A DNA stretch of 64,000 bases. Source: Stomoxys calcitrans. Lineage: Eukaryota > Arthropoda > Insecta > Diptera > Muscidae. The position numbers were made by a program, and so were the translations under genes. Positions within the stretch are counted from its first letter, which is position 1. Each line of letters opens with the position of its first letter. Under the pieces are notes generated by a model. That model was not told where the DNA came from and did not search any database. It was given only the letters and a program-made list of their open reading frames with translations. This document shows, one piece after another, positions 32,925 through 43,135 of the stretch. The stretch lies in contig NC_081554.1 in NCBI RefSeq assembly GCF_963082655.1, forward strand, positions 122,215,869-122,279,868, written 5' to 3'.

Positions 32925-34375
32925 CTTTGTAAATATACACTCACTACTGGTGTACGCTGATTGGTTGAAAATATGGTTTCAACCTTTAGACTAGTGATGG
33001 CTGGGTACATCGAAATTATGAGAAGTACATAGTAGTCAACTACGAAATTTTGCGAAACGTTGTGTGGAAGCGAATAAAAATTTTTACAAAAGTTTTCACA
33101 GAATTATTCATTTTACGATGAGATAGTAACAATTTCTTTTTATTTTTTATACAATTCTTCTAGTAGAGATATCCAGCTAATCATTAAAGAAAATCCGAGT
33201 TAATTATCTTTAAGCGTTACCGAGTTATAAGGGTTTGAGTTGAAAGTTTATAAAAATGTTATGATAAAATTGTAACTAAATTATAAAAATTTTCCAATTT
33301 TTATTGAAAATTGGTTTTTATAAAAATTTAGTATGGAATCTTGATATGTTTTCTTGAAAGAAGTGTAAAAAAAAGTGAAAATTTGGATGATTTTCATAGT
33401 GAAATAATCGATTTTATTATGTAGTCTATGACAGTTGAATTCACCATATTGGCGTATTTTCCATGAATAAAAGTTTTTCTGCAAATTAATTTGAAAGCTC
33501 TAATGTAAAAATGTTTTAGGAAAATTTTATCATAAAATATTATAGAAATGATAGATTTCTATTAAAATGTTACATAATTTGTAAAAAGTGTACGTTTGTT
33601 ACGAAAAGTCTAAAATATTACGATGCTATGTTATACCAACGTCGTTGGCTATGCAAAATGTGCGGTGAGCTCTATTGCATTTATTATAAAATATTTTTTT
33701 CTATATAAAGTGGACTTGAAACTAAATAAAAAATTTAAAAATGTAAATTCTAAACAATGTATTGTTGCAATCACAAATTTAAAAAAATATATAATTTTTT
33801 TTTGGAAATTAAACACAAATTCAAAAATGCCCTTGTCTAAGCAAGCAAATGTAGAACAGTTGCATACCGAACGAAATCTATTTCCCTTTAATAATTTAAA
33901 ATATTAAAATACTATTTTATTCTTTTTAAGACAGTTTTTAGAATAGCAAAAAATATCATTTGTTTAAAAATAATAAAAAATACAGAAAAAATTTATATTC
34001 AATGTATCTAAATTATCTATTTAAGGTTAAAATTCTCTCGAATGTATTGGCCTGCCTGTTTTTATCTTCATTCATTCTTGTTATGTAGCTACTACGAAAA
34101 ATCAAATTTTGCAAAAAGAATAACAGCAAATATACTGTTGCTAATAGAAAATAAAAATTTTCAATTTAACATAAAAAGTAAATTAAATAATTTTTTTTTA
34201 AAAAAAAGTTTTTGATTTCGCTCCATGTTTTGAAACCCAATATTACCAAAAGTAAAACGCATAGAAAAGAAAAAAATTTTTTTAATATAAATAGTGTATT
34301 TTTCCATCCCCAAAAAAAGACTATATTTATTTATTTTAATAAAAATAAAAAGGTGTAAGTTTTGAATAAATTTTT
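32925..34375. other. H1-H3 spacer, set 2
   Basis: Copy of the set 1 spacer; one substitution noticed (TTTTTAAGACAG at about 33924 versus TTTTTAAAACAG). No gene seen. Confidence 0.7.
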
Positions 34376-34399
34376 TTCTCTTTTTTATAAAAATATTGT

Positions 34400-34415
34400 G
34401 GTCCTGAAAAGGACC
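34400..34415 (-). terminator. Histone 3' stem-loop of H3 set 2
   Basis: GGTCC TTTTCA GGACC-type hairpin with purine-rich element, as in set 1. Confidence 0.93.
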
Positions 34416-34459
34416 GATTGTTTTTGTAAAAAAAAGTTGGCTTTTAAAATGTCAATAAT

Positions 34460-34943
<484 letters not shown>

Positions 34944-36949
34944 AATTTCAATTTCAATTTCAAAATAGCGTCTTTATTTCTGATAAAATCTTCCTATATA
35001 TGTACAGTTACGCTTACTGCTAAAATCTTACAGGCTACTATTCCAATGTATTACAATTATGGATACTCTTAAACATATAGTATATGACTGCGCTACAAGG
35101 CAACAGCCGCTAATCCTTCAAAGAAAAAACAAACATCAACACAGAGGGTAGGTACAAAAAATACAGATTCAAAAAATACCAATTCATTATTTTACAAACT
35201 AAATAAAAATTCATTATGACTTAAACTAAGGAAATAAAAAGGAAATTAAAAAGTAAAAAGAAAATAAAAAGTACTATTTACACTATTTACAATATAAAAA
35301 CCACAATGCTCACTGCGGCCATCATCAGACTACTGGCTGGTGTCGTACACCAGATGATTCAGGTCAAAAGAACCATTCAACCTATGATAGAATAGGAGTT
35401 GGCCATCTATAAATACATGCCCAGCGGCAGTAAGCGCTGGAAGAGCGGCAAATGGGAGGTGTCTCCTATCCATGGCGGGTTCGAGGTCAACGTCTCTGCA
35501 TAAAAGATCCGATACCAGGGCGTTGTCGAGGTTATGGCACCTTGTAGCAAACTCTAGGGCACCCCTCATCAAAAACACATCGAGTCTCTCAGAACCATAC
35601 GTGTCATAAAGCTCCCTGCAGGTCGGTGAGCTAAAGGTCCCATCCCCATGAGAAAAAGGCCACATGCCAAAGCATGAGCGAAGAACACCCCGCTCCCAGA
35701 CCCTGAGCCTCTCCATATGTCGTGAGGAAATGTCAAACCAGGCAGGAAAGGCATGACAAACGACAGGCCTAATGACCTGTTTATAAATAAGCAGCCTAAC
35801 CTCCCTGGTAAGGCCCCCCCTCATCCGAAGAAGCCCAGCGTAGGCGAAATACAAACGCCTAGCCTTATCCAGCACATGACGAACGTGTCCCGAGAAATCA
35901 AATCTAGTATCGAAGACAACACCTAGGTACCTCAATACAGTGGAGACCTCAATCCTGCCACCCCCGATAAACAAATCAGGAATGTAGCCCCTAAAGTTGG
36001 GGAAGACGACCCCTGGCCCACCACGGACCAACAAAGCGGAACACTTCCCCACATTCAACTGCAGCTTCCACCTAGAGTAGAATGCATAAAGCTCATCCAG
36101 AAATGAGTTCAACGCCCTTTCCACAGCAGACGCCCTAGCCCCAGAAAATACAACCAGCACGTCATCAGCATAGGCGAGTAGCAAACCCCCCGAGGGCGGA
36201 CTAGGGACATCATGGACAAATATGTTAAATAACATAGGCCCTAGCAGAGAGCCCTGAGGCACACCTGCTAGCACCTGTCTCTCAGAAGAGAGACATTCGC
36301 CCACTCTAACCCTATAAGTCCTTTCCCTCAGGAAATCCGCCACCATCCTATAAGTCTGACGGGCAAGGCCCAACGACCGGAGCTTAAACAATAAGCCCTC
36401 ATGCCAGACAGAGTCGAATGCCCTGGCGAAATCCAGACTGACCACAATTGCACCTCGCCCCCGGCCAAGGCCATCCACTACATAGTCCCTAAAGACTGCA
36501 AGCGCGTGGGTAGTGGAGTGCCCTGACCTAAAGCCAAACTGAAAATCAGCCAGAATTCGCCTATCCTCAACAAAAGCAGAGACCCTCGCCAGAACAAAGG
36601 ACTCCAAGATCTTCCCGAACACCGACAGAAGAGAAATCGGCCTATATCCACCACAGCGAGTCAAGTCAGAGCCAGTCTTGGGAACCGGCACAACCACAGC
36701 CGTCTTCCATGCCCTTGGAAAATATCCCAAATTAAGGCAGTGATTGAAAAGCACCGCCAAAAATACAAAAACAACGTCGCCAGCCTTCTTAAGTGCCACC
36801 TCGGGGACACCGTCAATGCCGCAAGACCTCCTCGCAGGCCTACGGGAAATGGCCAAGGCCACATCATCCCGGTCAACAAAACAACCCTCCCTCCAAAGAG
36901 ACCTGTCATCAACCACAGACCCGTCATCAACCACAGACTCCCTCCAAAG
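34944..36949 (-). mobile_element. Element D: 5'-truncated non-LTR retrotransposon at the H3 start site
   Basis: The 3' end is a (GAAATT)n tail joined to GTAAGGCAAC of H3. The 5' end is truncated within ORF2 and joined to H3 codon 7. Near the 5' junction GTCATCAACCACAGAC and TCCCTCCAAAGAG each occur twice (about 36891-36950), a micro-duplication suggesting a template slip. The 3' UTR is 34944-35329. Group 2, closest to G and B. Confidence 0.9.
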
Positions 36950-36970
36950 AGTTTGCTTAGTACGAGCCAT
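35330..36970 (-). CDS. In-frame fusion: H3 residues 1-7 joined to a partial ORF2 (RT and C-terminus)
   Basis: 546 codons. The ATG and first seven codons (MARTKQT) are those of H3 with its complete leader. They continue without a stop into element D's ORF2, from just before RSCGIDGVPEVALKKAG. The RT is complete (YADD at about residue 267, GVPQGSLLGPMLFNIF) and the C-terminus ends LNHLVYDTSQ; the endonuclease is missing. The H3 tail part keeps Lys4 but not Lys9. Expression would depend on transcripts reading through element E, which separates the H3 TATA box from this ORF. It may be a chance product of truncation; the intact frame is what is notable. Confidence 0.85.
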   Translation of the reverse strand: MARTKQTLWRESVVDDGSVVDDRSLWREGCFVDRDDVALAISRRPARRSCGIDGVPEVALKKAGDVVFVFLAVLFNHCLNLGYFPRAWKTAVVVPVPKTGSDLTRCGGYRPISLLSVFGKILESFVLARVSAFVEDRRILADFQFGFRSGHSTTHALAVFRDYVVDGLGRGRGAIVVSLDFARAFDSVWHEGLLFKLRSLGLARQTYRMVADFLRERTYRVRVGECLSSERQVLAGVPQGSLLGPMLFNIFVHDVPSPPSGGLLLAYADDVLVVFSGARASAVERALNSFLDELYAFYSRWKLQLNVGKCSALLVRGGPGVVFPNFRGYIPDLFIGGGRIEVSTVLRYLGVVFDTRFDFSGHVRHVLDKARRLYFAYAGLLRMRGGLTREVRLLIYKQVIRPVVCHAFPAWFDISSRHMERLRVWERGVLRSCFGMWPFSHGDGTFSSPTCRELYDTYGSERLDVFLMRGALEFATRCHNLDNALVSDLLCRDVDLEPAMDRRHLPFAALPALTAAGHVFIDGQLLFYHRLNGSFDLNHLVYDTSQ

Positions 36971-37032
36971 TTTTCACTAGAGGTTTTTAGTTCACTTCAC
37001 GATATGCACACAAACACTGTTAACACTGTAAT

Positions 37033-37043
37033 AGTTGCCTTAC
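37033..37043. repeat. Target-site duplication of element E (left copy; right copy 42549-42559)
   Basis: AGTTGCCTTAC, 11 bp, single in the empty H3 promoters of sets 1 and 3. On the H3 strand it spans TATA +22 to +32. Confidence 0.9.
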
Positions 37044-37361
37044 GTATACTTGTCTTTTATTTTTCCATATAATTCATTATTACAATGTATGTAAATCACA
37101 CTTAAATCTATTGTCTATATATATTTATATATATCCCTTATCCTCTAAGCACTTATGTCTATCTAGAGATGTATTATTCTATTTACTAGTATACTTTGGC
37201 AAAGGCCAGTCCGTTCAGTTTTTAATAAATATTTAGCAATAAGCCCTACTCATCATCTTCATATGCCTCGGAAAAATGGAATAAAAAAAACCGAGATCTC
37301 CAACTCATCTTTCTCCCTTCTACCTACATACTACTTAAAACTAATATATGTCTACTATTTA

Positions 37362-37362
<1 letters not shown>

Positions 37363-37394
<32 letters not shown>
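37363..37394. repeat. Poly(A) run, 32 bases
   Basis: Homopolymer in the 3' UTR of element E (T-run in the sense of the element), not at its 3' terminus. Confidence 0.95.
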
Positions 37395-37395
<1 letters not shown>

Positions 37396-37542
37396 GCCAA
37401 ACAAAACAGAAAAAACAAAACAAACAATCCATCGCATGTAAACAAACAGAAAATATAAACTATTTACAAAATCATGAATGAAACAAAATAATAAAAATAA
37501 TAAATAATAAAAATAATAAAAAAATATGCTTTCCCCGCTATC

Positions 37543-40473
37543 TCACTGTGCAGTGTTGTACACCATGTTATCAAGGCCATATTCGCCGTATCTTCGGTGA
37601 TAAAAGAGTAATCTATCCTCCCGGTCAAATGCTAGACCCTTTTCAATCAATCCCAGCATACACATAGGCGTGAGATGACCTCTATTATCAAGGATATTCT
37701 GCAGCTCTCCCGCTGCCAACTCGCAATTTCTGACCAAGTCATTTACATGGCCCTGGCATTTCGACAGGTGGCTAACTGCAGAACCGAACATGAATACGTC
37801 AATGCGCGGCAATCCTCCCTCCCGGTAGATCTCCCTACATGAAGGTCTCTTATAGGAGCCGGTGATGTCCAGCCTTCCTTTAATCTCGAGGCAGTAAGCC
37901 AGCATCTTCCTCTCGAGGACTCTGATTCGCTCCATCTGATGGGAACTGATGGTATACCATGCCGGGAATCCGTACGTCATCGTGGGTCTTATCACCTGTC
38001 TATATAAGGCAGTCTTCACCTTTCTGCTCAGCCCTCCTCTCTTCGACAACAGACCTCTGAAGTTGGCCAAGGCAGCCCATCCCTTTCTAAGTACGTAGTC
38101 CACATGTTTTATGAAGGACATGTCCTCCTGAAACATGATACCCAAGTACTTAATCGTGCTGGTACTGCCTATGGTCTCTCCATTGATTGTTATCCTTGGA
38201 ACATATGAACGGGCATTCCTATATACACTGCCCCTTTTTCCTTTGAAAATGATCGCCTGGCATTTTGGAACATTCAGTCGCAGCCTCCATTGCGTGAAAT
38301 ATTCTCCCAGTCTCTCCAGGTATCTCGTAAGATTCTTCTCGGCTGTCTTCGCCCTGGCATTTGTTGCAGCCACGATTATATCATCGGCATATATTATTAC
38401 TGTCTCATCGCTCTCCGGCCTTGGCAAGTCTGCCAGATATAGGTTATATAAGACAGGGCCGAGCACCGAACCCTGTGGCACTCCTGCCTTAACGTCTCTG
38501 TCAGCAGATCTGGTTTCTCCAATTTCAACAGTGAAGCTTCTACTCCTCAGGTAGTCGCGTGTCAGCCTGGATAGACATGGATTAAATCCATGGGTACCTT
38601 CCATCTTCTGCAGTATTCCTTCTTGCCACACAGTGTCGAAGGCCTTCTCAAAATCCAGGCTGACAGCTACTGTGGCCCTCTTCCTGTTGAGTCCTCTGCT
38701 TATCTTGTCCACCAGAGACATGAGTGCATGACCGGTGGATAAACCTCTCCTAAATCCAAACTGCGCATGAGACAGTATTTCTTTATCCTCTATATGCTCG
38801 TTTATTCTCTCCAGAACGAATATCTCAAACATCTTACCCAGATTGGAAAGTAAGGATATTGGTCGATATCCTTCGGGACGAGTGGGATCTTTCCCCGGTT
38901 TCAATATCGGTATCACCCTGGACCTCTTCCATTTCTCTGGGAAATAACCCAGATTTAGACAGTGATTAAATAGCGTTGCAAGGTGTCTCCATGACCTTTC
39001 GCCAGCCCTTCTCAGGACATAGTTGGGAATCTCATCTTCTCCCGAGCTCTTCTTATTATTCAGGCGTCTAAGTACCGCTCCTATGTCCCCTGGTTTCACC
39101 AGTCTCATCGGCAAAGGGCTGGCCCCAGGTAGCATATTTCCGTTCGCAAGGTGGGAATCTCCAAATGTCGTCATTGGGCGGTAAATCTCCTCTCTTGTAA
39201 CGCCATCATCGTCTCGTAATCCTGAATTTCCTTGTATCCTTGAAAATGTTTCCGCAAGTGTCTCGGCTTTCTCCATGTCAGCTAAAATCGTCCTTCCAGT
39301 ATCGTCAACCAGTTGCCCGATCTCCTTCCTCCTTCGGGAGCCAGTGAAAGCATGTATTTTCCGATACATATTGTTGTCTGGTTTTATCCCGTTCAGTTGT
39401 CTTACAAAGAGGTCATCCTCGAATAATTTTATTCTCTCTCTTATTATAGTGTCTAAATTTCTGACCACTGCCCTTATGGTCATTGCCTCCTGTACATCTA
39501 CCAGTCTATGCATCCTTCTCCTCAAGGTCTTCTTCTGCGAAATAAGATTCAAGATGTCACCGGGTAACTCTCGCATTAAACCATTCCTGGGCTTAAACTT
39601 CCGGATACTTTCCTCCATTGCAGATTTGAAGGCCACTGTTACACCCTCCACAGCGGCATCTATCTCCTCCGTGTTTACGTTGCGATCATCCGGCAACGCA
39701 CATGTCGCCAGTTCAGCAGCAAGCCTGGCATTGAATGCCTGCGTTCTAATTGTGGTATAGTCATACATCTCTGTAGGTGTCCTCGTGGCCAGCGTCTCCA
39801 TCTCAGCATCGAGCTGAACAGCCATATGATCTGACTCGAAATCCAGCGTCCGAAGGCCTCCTTCGCTCCTTTCGATCTCTGTCCTCACTATCCCGACTGT
39901 CGTCAAGAAGAAATCTATATATGAGCGGGATTGCGCGGCAATTCTTGTCGGTCCCGCCGTTCTTCTCAGTACTAGTATGGTTTCGCGCTCCAACCACCTC
40001 GCCAATGTCCTGCCACTGCCATTATCTGTATGATCTCCCCATTGCACATGTCTGGCATTCAGGTCTGCCCCTATGATCGCCTCGTCTGCACCTATAAGAC
40101 CCTTCAAGGCCTCCAATTCTGCCATCCTCAGTGTATCCAGTGGTCTCAGGTATAGAGACGCTATAATAAATCCTCTTCCATTGACTGTACTCACCCTGAC
40201 TACAGTATTTTCTATCCTGCCTAGGTCCGCCGATATCCTCTCACCTCTTATTCCCTCCCTCATAAAAATTGCGGTGCCACCACCGCCTCCGCCTGTCCTA
40301 TTTCCTATAAAGGATCTATATCCTTTAAAACATATCCTATTCCTACTAGTCAATTTATGTTCCGCCACCAGCAACACATCGGGCTTATGACGATCTAAAA
40401 ACATCTGCATATAGTGTCTCTTACATCTGGACACCAGCGAGTTCGCATTAATAAAGATGCACTTATAGGTCAT
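37543..40473 (-). CDS. Element E ORF2: endonuclease and reverse transcriptase
   Basis: 976 codons. Endonuclease with GADLNARHVQWGD and DFESDHMAV. RT with GYRPISLLSNLGK, LDFEKAFDTVWQ, GVPQGSVLGPVLYNLY and YADD at about residue 695. C-terminus YHRRYGEYGLDNMVYNTAQ. No RNase H. The start ATG shares a base with the ORF1 stop (TAATG). Nearest relatives in the window are C and F. Confidence 0.93.
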   Translation of the reverse strand: MTYKCIFINANSLVSRCKRHYMQMFLDRHKPDVLLVAEHKLTSRNRICFKGYRSFIGNRTGGGGGGTAIFMREGIRGERISADLGRIENTVVRVSTVNGRGFIIASLYLRPLDTLRMAELEALKGLIGADEAIIGADLNARHVQWGDHTDNGSGRTLARWLERETILVLRRTAGPTRIAAQSRSYIDFFLTTVGIVRTEIERSEGGLRTLDFESDHMAVQLDAEMETLATRTPTEMYDYTTIRTQAFNARLAAELATCALPDDRNVNTEEIDAAVEGVTVAFKSAMEESIRKFKPRNGLMRELPGDILNLISQKKTLRRRMHRLVDVQEAMTIRAVVRNLDTIIRERIKLFEDDLFVRQLNGIKPDNNMYRKIHAFTGSRRRKEIGQLVDDTGRTILADMEKAETLAETFSRIQGNSGLRDDDGVTREEIYRPMTTFGDSHLANGNMLPGASPLPMRLVKPGDIGAVLRRLNNKKSSGEDEIPNYVLRRAGERSWRHLATLFNHCLNLGYFPEKWKRSRVIPILKPGKDPTRPEGYRPISLLSNLGKMFEIFVLERINEHIEDKEILSHAQFGFRRGLSTGHALMSLVDKISRGLNRKRATVAVSLDFEKAFDTVWQEGILQKMEGTHGFNPCLSRLTRDYLRSRSFTVEIGETRSADRDVKAGVPQGSVLGPVLYNLYLADLPRPESDETVIIYADDIIVAATNARAKTAEKNLTRYLERLGEYFTQWRLRLNVPKCQAIIFKGKRGSVYRNARSYVPRITINGETIGSTSTIKYLGIMFQEDMSFIKHVDYVLRKGWAALANFRGLLSKRGGLSRKVKTALYRQVIRPTMTYGFPAWYTISSHQMERIRVLERKMLAYCLEIKGRLDITGSYKRPSCREIYREGGLPRIDVFMFGSAVSHLSKCQGHVNDLVRNCELAAGELQNILDNRGHLTPMCMLGLIEKGLAFDREDRLLFYHRRYGEYGLDNMVYNTAQ

Positions 40474-42233
40474 TATCTGTCCATCACTAGAGTCGCCATA
40501 AGCCCTACCATGGCGCGTGTCCTCTCTTCATCGGTCTTCAATCTCCTGTAGTCAGCAAGATAACCGCCAACCTTGTTAAATATAGTGAGGAAGTCCCCGC
40601 CTAGAAGTCTCTCACATTCTCCATCGAAGAACCTCATGGTGTGTGTCACGGTTCCTGTAATATCCGTAGCAGTCGCTGGGGATGCACCACCGTCCGTCGA
40701 CCTGTTCCTTACTGCGCCCGCATAGGAAACAGTACTATTATTCTTCGGCATAGCCTTTGTCGCACCCACTGATGAGGCGGTATTTCGCGATAATGGGATC
40801 TCAACAGTCGTAGGTGCCACACCAGCATGTGGCGCCATATTAACAACGACCTTTCGATTTCCGGTTCTTCCTTCCAATATCCTCCGCCGGACCGGGCACT
40901 GCTTCGAACTTGCCACGTGGCCCTCGTTCCCACAGTTCACACACCTTACTGGGTGCTCCACTGTCTTCACAACTTGGCCTGTCTTAGGATCTGTCTTCAG
41001 CACCTCTTTCTCCTGTTCCTTATTGGGAACTGCACATTTTCCTGGGCCATGGTCGCCTCCGCATTTAACGCAGCGGTATGGCATACTGCAATTGGTAGAT
41101 GCATGCCCGAATCTCTGGCAATTTCTGCATTGTGTTATGCCCTTCTTCCTGTACCTACCTATCGAGACCCTACAGTTAAGGAGGTATCGTAGTTTCCTAA
41201 ATGCGCCGATGTCAGACTCCCTATCCAGCTGCACTATCCACCTGTCATTAAATGCCTTAATAATGTTGACTACCTTCAGATTCAGTTTTCTCTCCTCAAT
41301 GAACTCCTTGAGGTCATCCACGTCATACGTGTCTGAGAGCCCTCTCACTACAAGCGAATATGGCCTCAAAATCTTAGGCGTAAACGTAAAAAATGAGATC
41401 TTCTCCCTCTCAAGGTATTGTTTGACCATGGTATGGTCTTGAACCGTCCCTACCATCAAACCTATCATGTTCCTATTTACAATATTAAGTGTGAATATGC
41501 TGTGACCTAACAGCCCTGTAATCTCCTTCGTGAAGTTCTTAATATTAACATTGTATATTTTTATCATAGGTGGACTGGCCTTACCTTTATCCTCGTTACT
41601 CTTCGTATTCATATTATGATCCTTCGTGAACTTCTTTGCTGTCTGTTTCGGAATTGCTCCAGTACTTCTTCTAGACGGCACCTTGATGAAACCAGCTTCA
41701 CCATCCATTTGCTGTTCGGAATTCACAGCTTCTTCATTGTCCCGCTGCACGGCAGTAGCAGCTTCTTCCTCCATCGGAGTTACTTGGCTATTCTCCGGTA
41801 TATCAGTGCTACGGCTTCCCACTGACACATCACCATTAATTAAATTAGAATCAACATTCCAGTCATCCTTCTTAGTAGTATTGGGCTGATATGAATCTGC
41901 TGTTGCCCACTCTCTCGGCAGTTGTAGATTAACACGGACTTCCTTGCCCGCTAGGTCTTTCATGAGGCTGTTTAACTTAGCTTCCAGATCATCTACTCGC
42001 TTTTCCGCGTGGAATCTTTTTGCATCTGCTTCCACAAACTTCTCCGTGGTCATCTTGAGATTCGTATTAAGAACCTCGATTTGTTTATTTTGTTCTCTTA
42101 TTTTTGCTTCATATCTTATGTTATTATAATGATAATCCTTTTCAGTGGATTTTCTCTTCTCAGATTTGCGTGCTATTTCGTTGCCAGCAATAATATTTGA
42201 GGCATTAGCCACTACTTCGCTTAACTTCTCCAT
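40473..42233 (-). CDS. Element E ORF1 (Gag-like protein)
   Basis: 586 codons from the first ATG at 42233. The frame is open upstream to about 42314, and those 27 codons resemble the matching region of F (VLE...VP...ENR), so translation may start at a non-AUG codon. Coiled coil at about residues 40-110, then a PRE_C2HC-like region (PPMIKIYNVNIK to RPYSLVVRGLS) and knuckles CRNC-x4-H-x4-C, CVKC-x3-H-x4-C and CVNC-x4-H-x6-C. Confidence 0.87.
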   Translation of the reverse strand: MEKLSEVVANASNIIAGNEIARKSEKRKSTEKDYHYNNIRYEAKIREQNKQIEVLNTNLKMTTEKFVEADAKRFHAEKRVDDLEAKLNSLMKDLAGKEVRVNLQLPREWATADSYQPNTTKKDDWNVDSNLINGDVSVGSRSTDIPENSQVTPMEEEAATAVQRDNEEAVNSEQQMDGEAGFIKVPSRRSTGAIPKQTAKKFTKDHNMNTKSNEDKGKASPPMIKIYNVNIKNFTKEITGLLGHSIFTLNIVNRNMIGLMVGTVQDHTMVKQYLEREKISFFTFTPKILRPYSLVVRGLSDTYDVDDLKEFIEERKLNLKVVNIIKAFNDRWIVQLDRESDIGAFRKLRYLLNCRVSIGRYRKKGITQCRNCQRFGHASTNCSMPYRCVKCGGDHGPGKCAVPNKEQEKEVLKTDPKTGQVVKTVEHPVRCVNCGNEGHVASSKQCPVRRRILEGRTGNRKVVVNMAPHAGVAPTTVEIPLSRNTASSVGATKAMPKNNSTVSYAGAVRNRSTDGGASPATATDITGTVTHTMRFFDGECERLLGGDFLTIFNKVGGYLADYRRLKTDEERTRAMVGLMATLVMDR

Positions 42234-42308
42234 CTTCGTGTTTTGACCGCCTCCTATGCGATTTTCAAAATCGAAAGGGACGTCATCTGATGGTTTTTGT
42301 AAAAATTC

Positions 42309-42405
42309 CAGCACTGATGCCTACTCTTGCTTCTCAAGTTTTAAAGGCACCAAAATGCAAATTATTGTCCTTTGCGCAGCACTGGTGCCTACTATTTCTT
42401 CTCAC
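42309..42405 (-). repeat. Duplicated 5' UTR motif of element E
   Basis: Minus-strand copies at 42309-42338 (CTTGAGAAGCAAGAGTAGGC then ATCAGTGCTG) and 42374-42405 (GTGAGAAGAAATAGTAGGCA then CCAGTGCTGCGC). The proximal copy leads directly into the conserved upstream ORF1 frame. Confidence 0.78.
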
Positions 42406-42574
42406 TTAAGGCACTTAAGAAATTTCAATTTCGTTTCAGTTTGAGATTAAAATTTGTTCGAACTATCTTCGAGATTAAAATTTGTTGTCACTTCCACTTT
42501 CAGTTATCCGCTCGTGATGTTTACGCTTCGAGCTCCAAACACTGAATGAGTTGCCTTACGGAGCGATTCCCGAT

Positions 42575-42581
42575 ATTTATA
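42575..42581 (-). promoter_or_regulatory. H3 TATA box, set 2, now driving element E
   Basis: TATAAAT on the minus strand; its first T (42581) is 33 bp from the first base of E. Confidence 0.85.
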
Positions 42582-42729
42582 GAAAAAATTTGGCGGGCTA
42601 CAGTTTCCAATAAGGGTGTGTGCTGCGTATATGCTTCAACATTTGTATCTGTACACACGAAGTGTATACGAACAACCCCGAAGATAGATCGAAGCGTATG
42701 TGTATGTAGTAAATTCAGAGCGGATTTTG

Positions 42730-42736
42730 TATAAAT
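42730..42736 (+). promoter_or_regulatory. H4 TATA box, now driving element F
   Basis: TATAAAT; its first T is 33 bp upstream of the first base of F (42763). E and F thus occupy both arms of one divergent H3/H4 promoter. Confidence 0.85.
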
Positions 42737-42750
42737 ATGAGGTATCGCAG

Positions 42751-42762
42751 CATGGTAAGTAT
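42751..42762. repeat. Target-site duplication of element F (left copy; right copy 48211-48222)
   Basis: CATGGTAAGTAT, the same H4 site used by A; one further G on each side could also belong to it. Confidence 0.9.
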
Positions 42763-42873
42763 CAGTTGCCATTGAGCAGTGTTGGTGTTAACATCTTGTG
42801 AAGTGCCAAGTGACCTTACCTGATAACAAATTTTAATCTGTGGTTGGTGATTTTGAAAACCTTAAGTGGAAAA

Positions 42874-42971
42874 TTGAGAAGCGATAGAACGCACCAGTGC
42901 TGCGCAAAATTTTCCTTTTGTCAGCTTGGTCATTAAAAATTTTGAGAAGCAAGAGAAGGCACCAGTGCTGG
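42874..42971 (+). repeat. Duplicated 5' UTR motif of element F
   Basis: TTGAGAAGCGATAGAACGCA then CCAGTGCTGCGC, and TTTGAGAAGCAAGAGAAGGC then ACCAGTGCTGG; the second runs in frame into the upstream part of ORF1. Confidence 0.78.
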
Positions 42972-43135
42972 AACAAATTGATTTTAATGCCAAAGAGGTC
43001 CCTCTGGGACATGAGAATCGCAAACAAGGCTCCATTTGCGAAAACCTGAGTCAAGTTGTGGCTATTGCCTCGGATATCGCTGCCAGTGGCAGCTTTTACG
43101 ACAAAATTAGAAAGCAGCAATTATTGCCAGCGAAC

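Larger units (their letters stand above)
37044..42548 (-). mobile_element. Element E: full-length non-LTR retrotransposon in the H3 core promoter
   Basis: 5.5 kb, flanked by AGTTGCCTTAC on both sides and in the sense direction of H3. The 5' end (42548) is 33 bp from the first T of the H3 TATA box. The 3' UTR (37044-37542) contains a 32-base A-run (T-run in element sense) and the motif GGACTGGCCTTTGCCAAAG (about 37194-37214). The 5' UTR (42234-42548) begins CATTCAGTGTTTGG and carries two copies of the GAGAAGC...CAGTGCTG motif. Group 1. Confidence 0.93.

Noticed and set aside
34944..36970. Element D as a domesticated cellular RT gene
   Set aside because: The fusion ORF is intact, but the retroelement 3' tail, the lack of any sign of selection and the absence of a nearby promoter make a recent truncated insertion the simpler reading.
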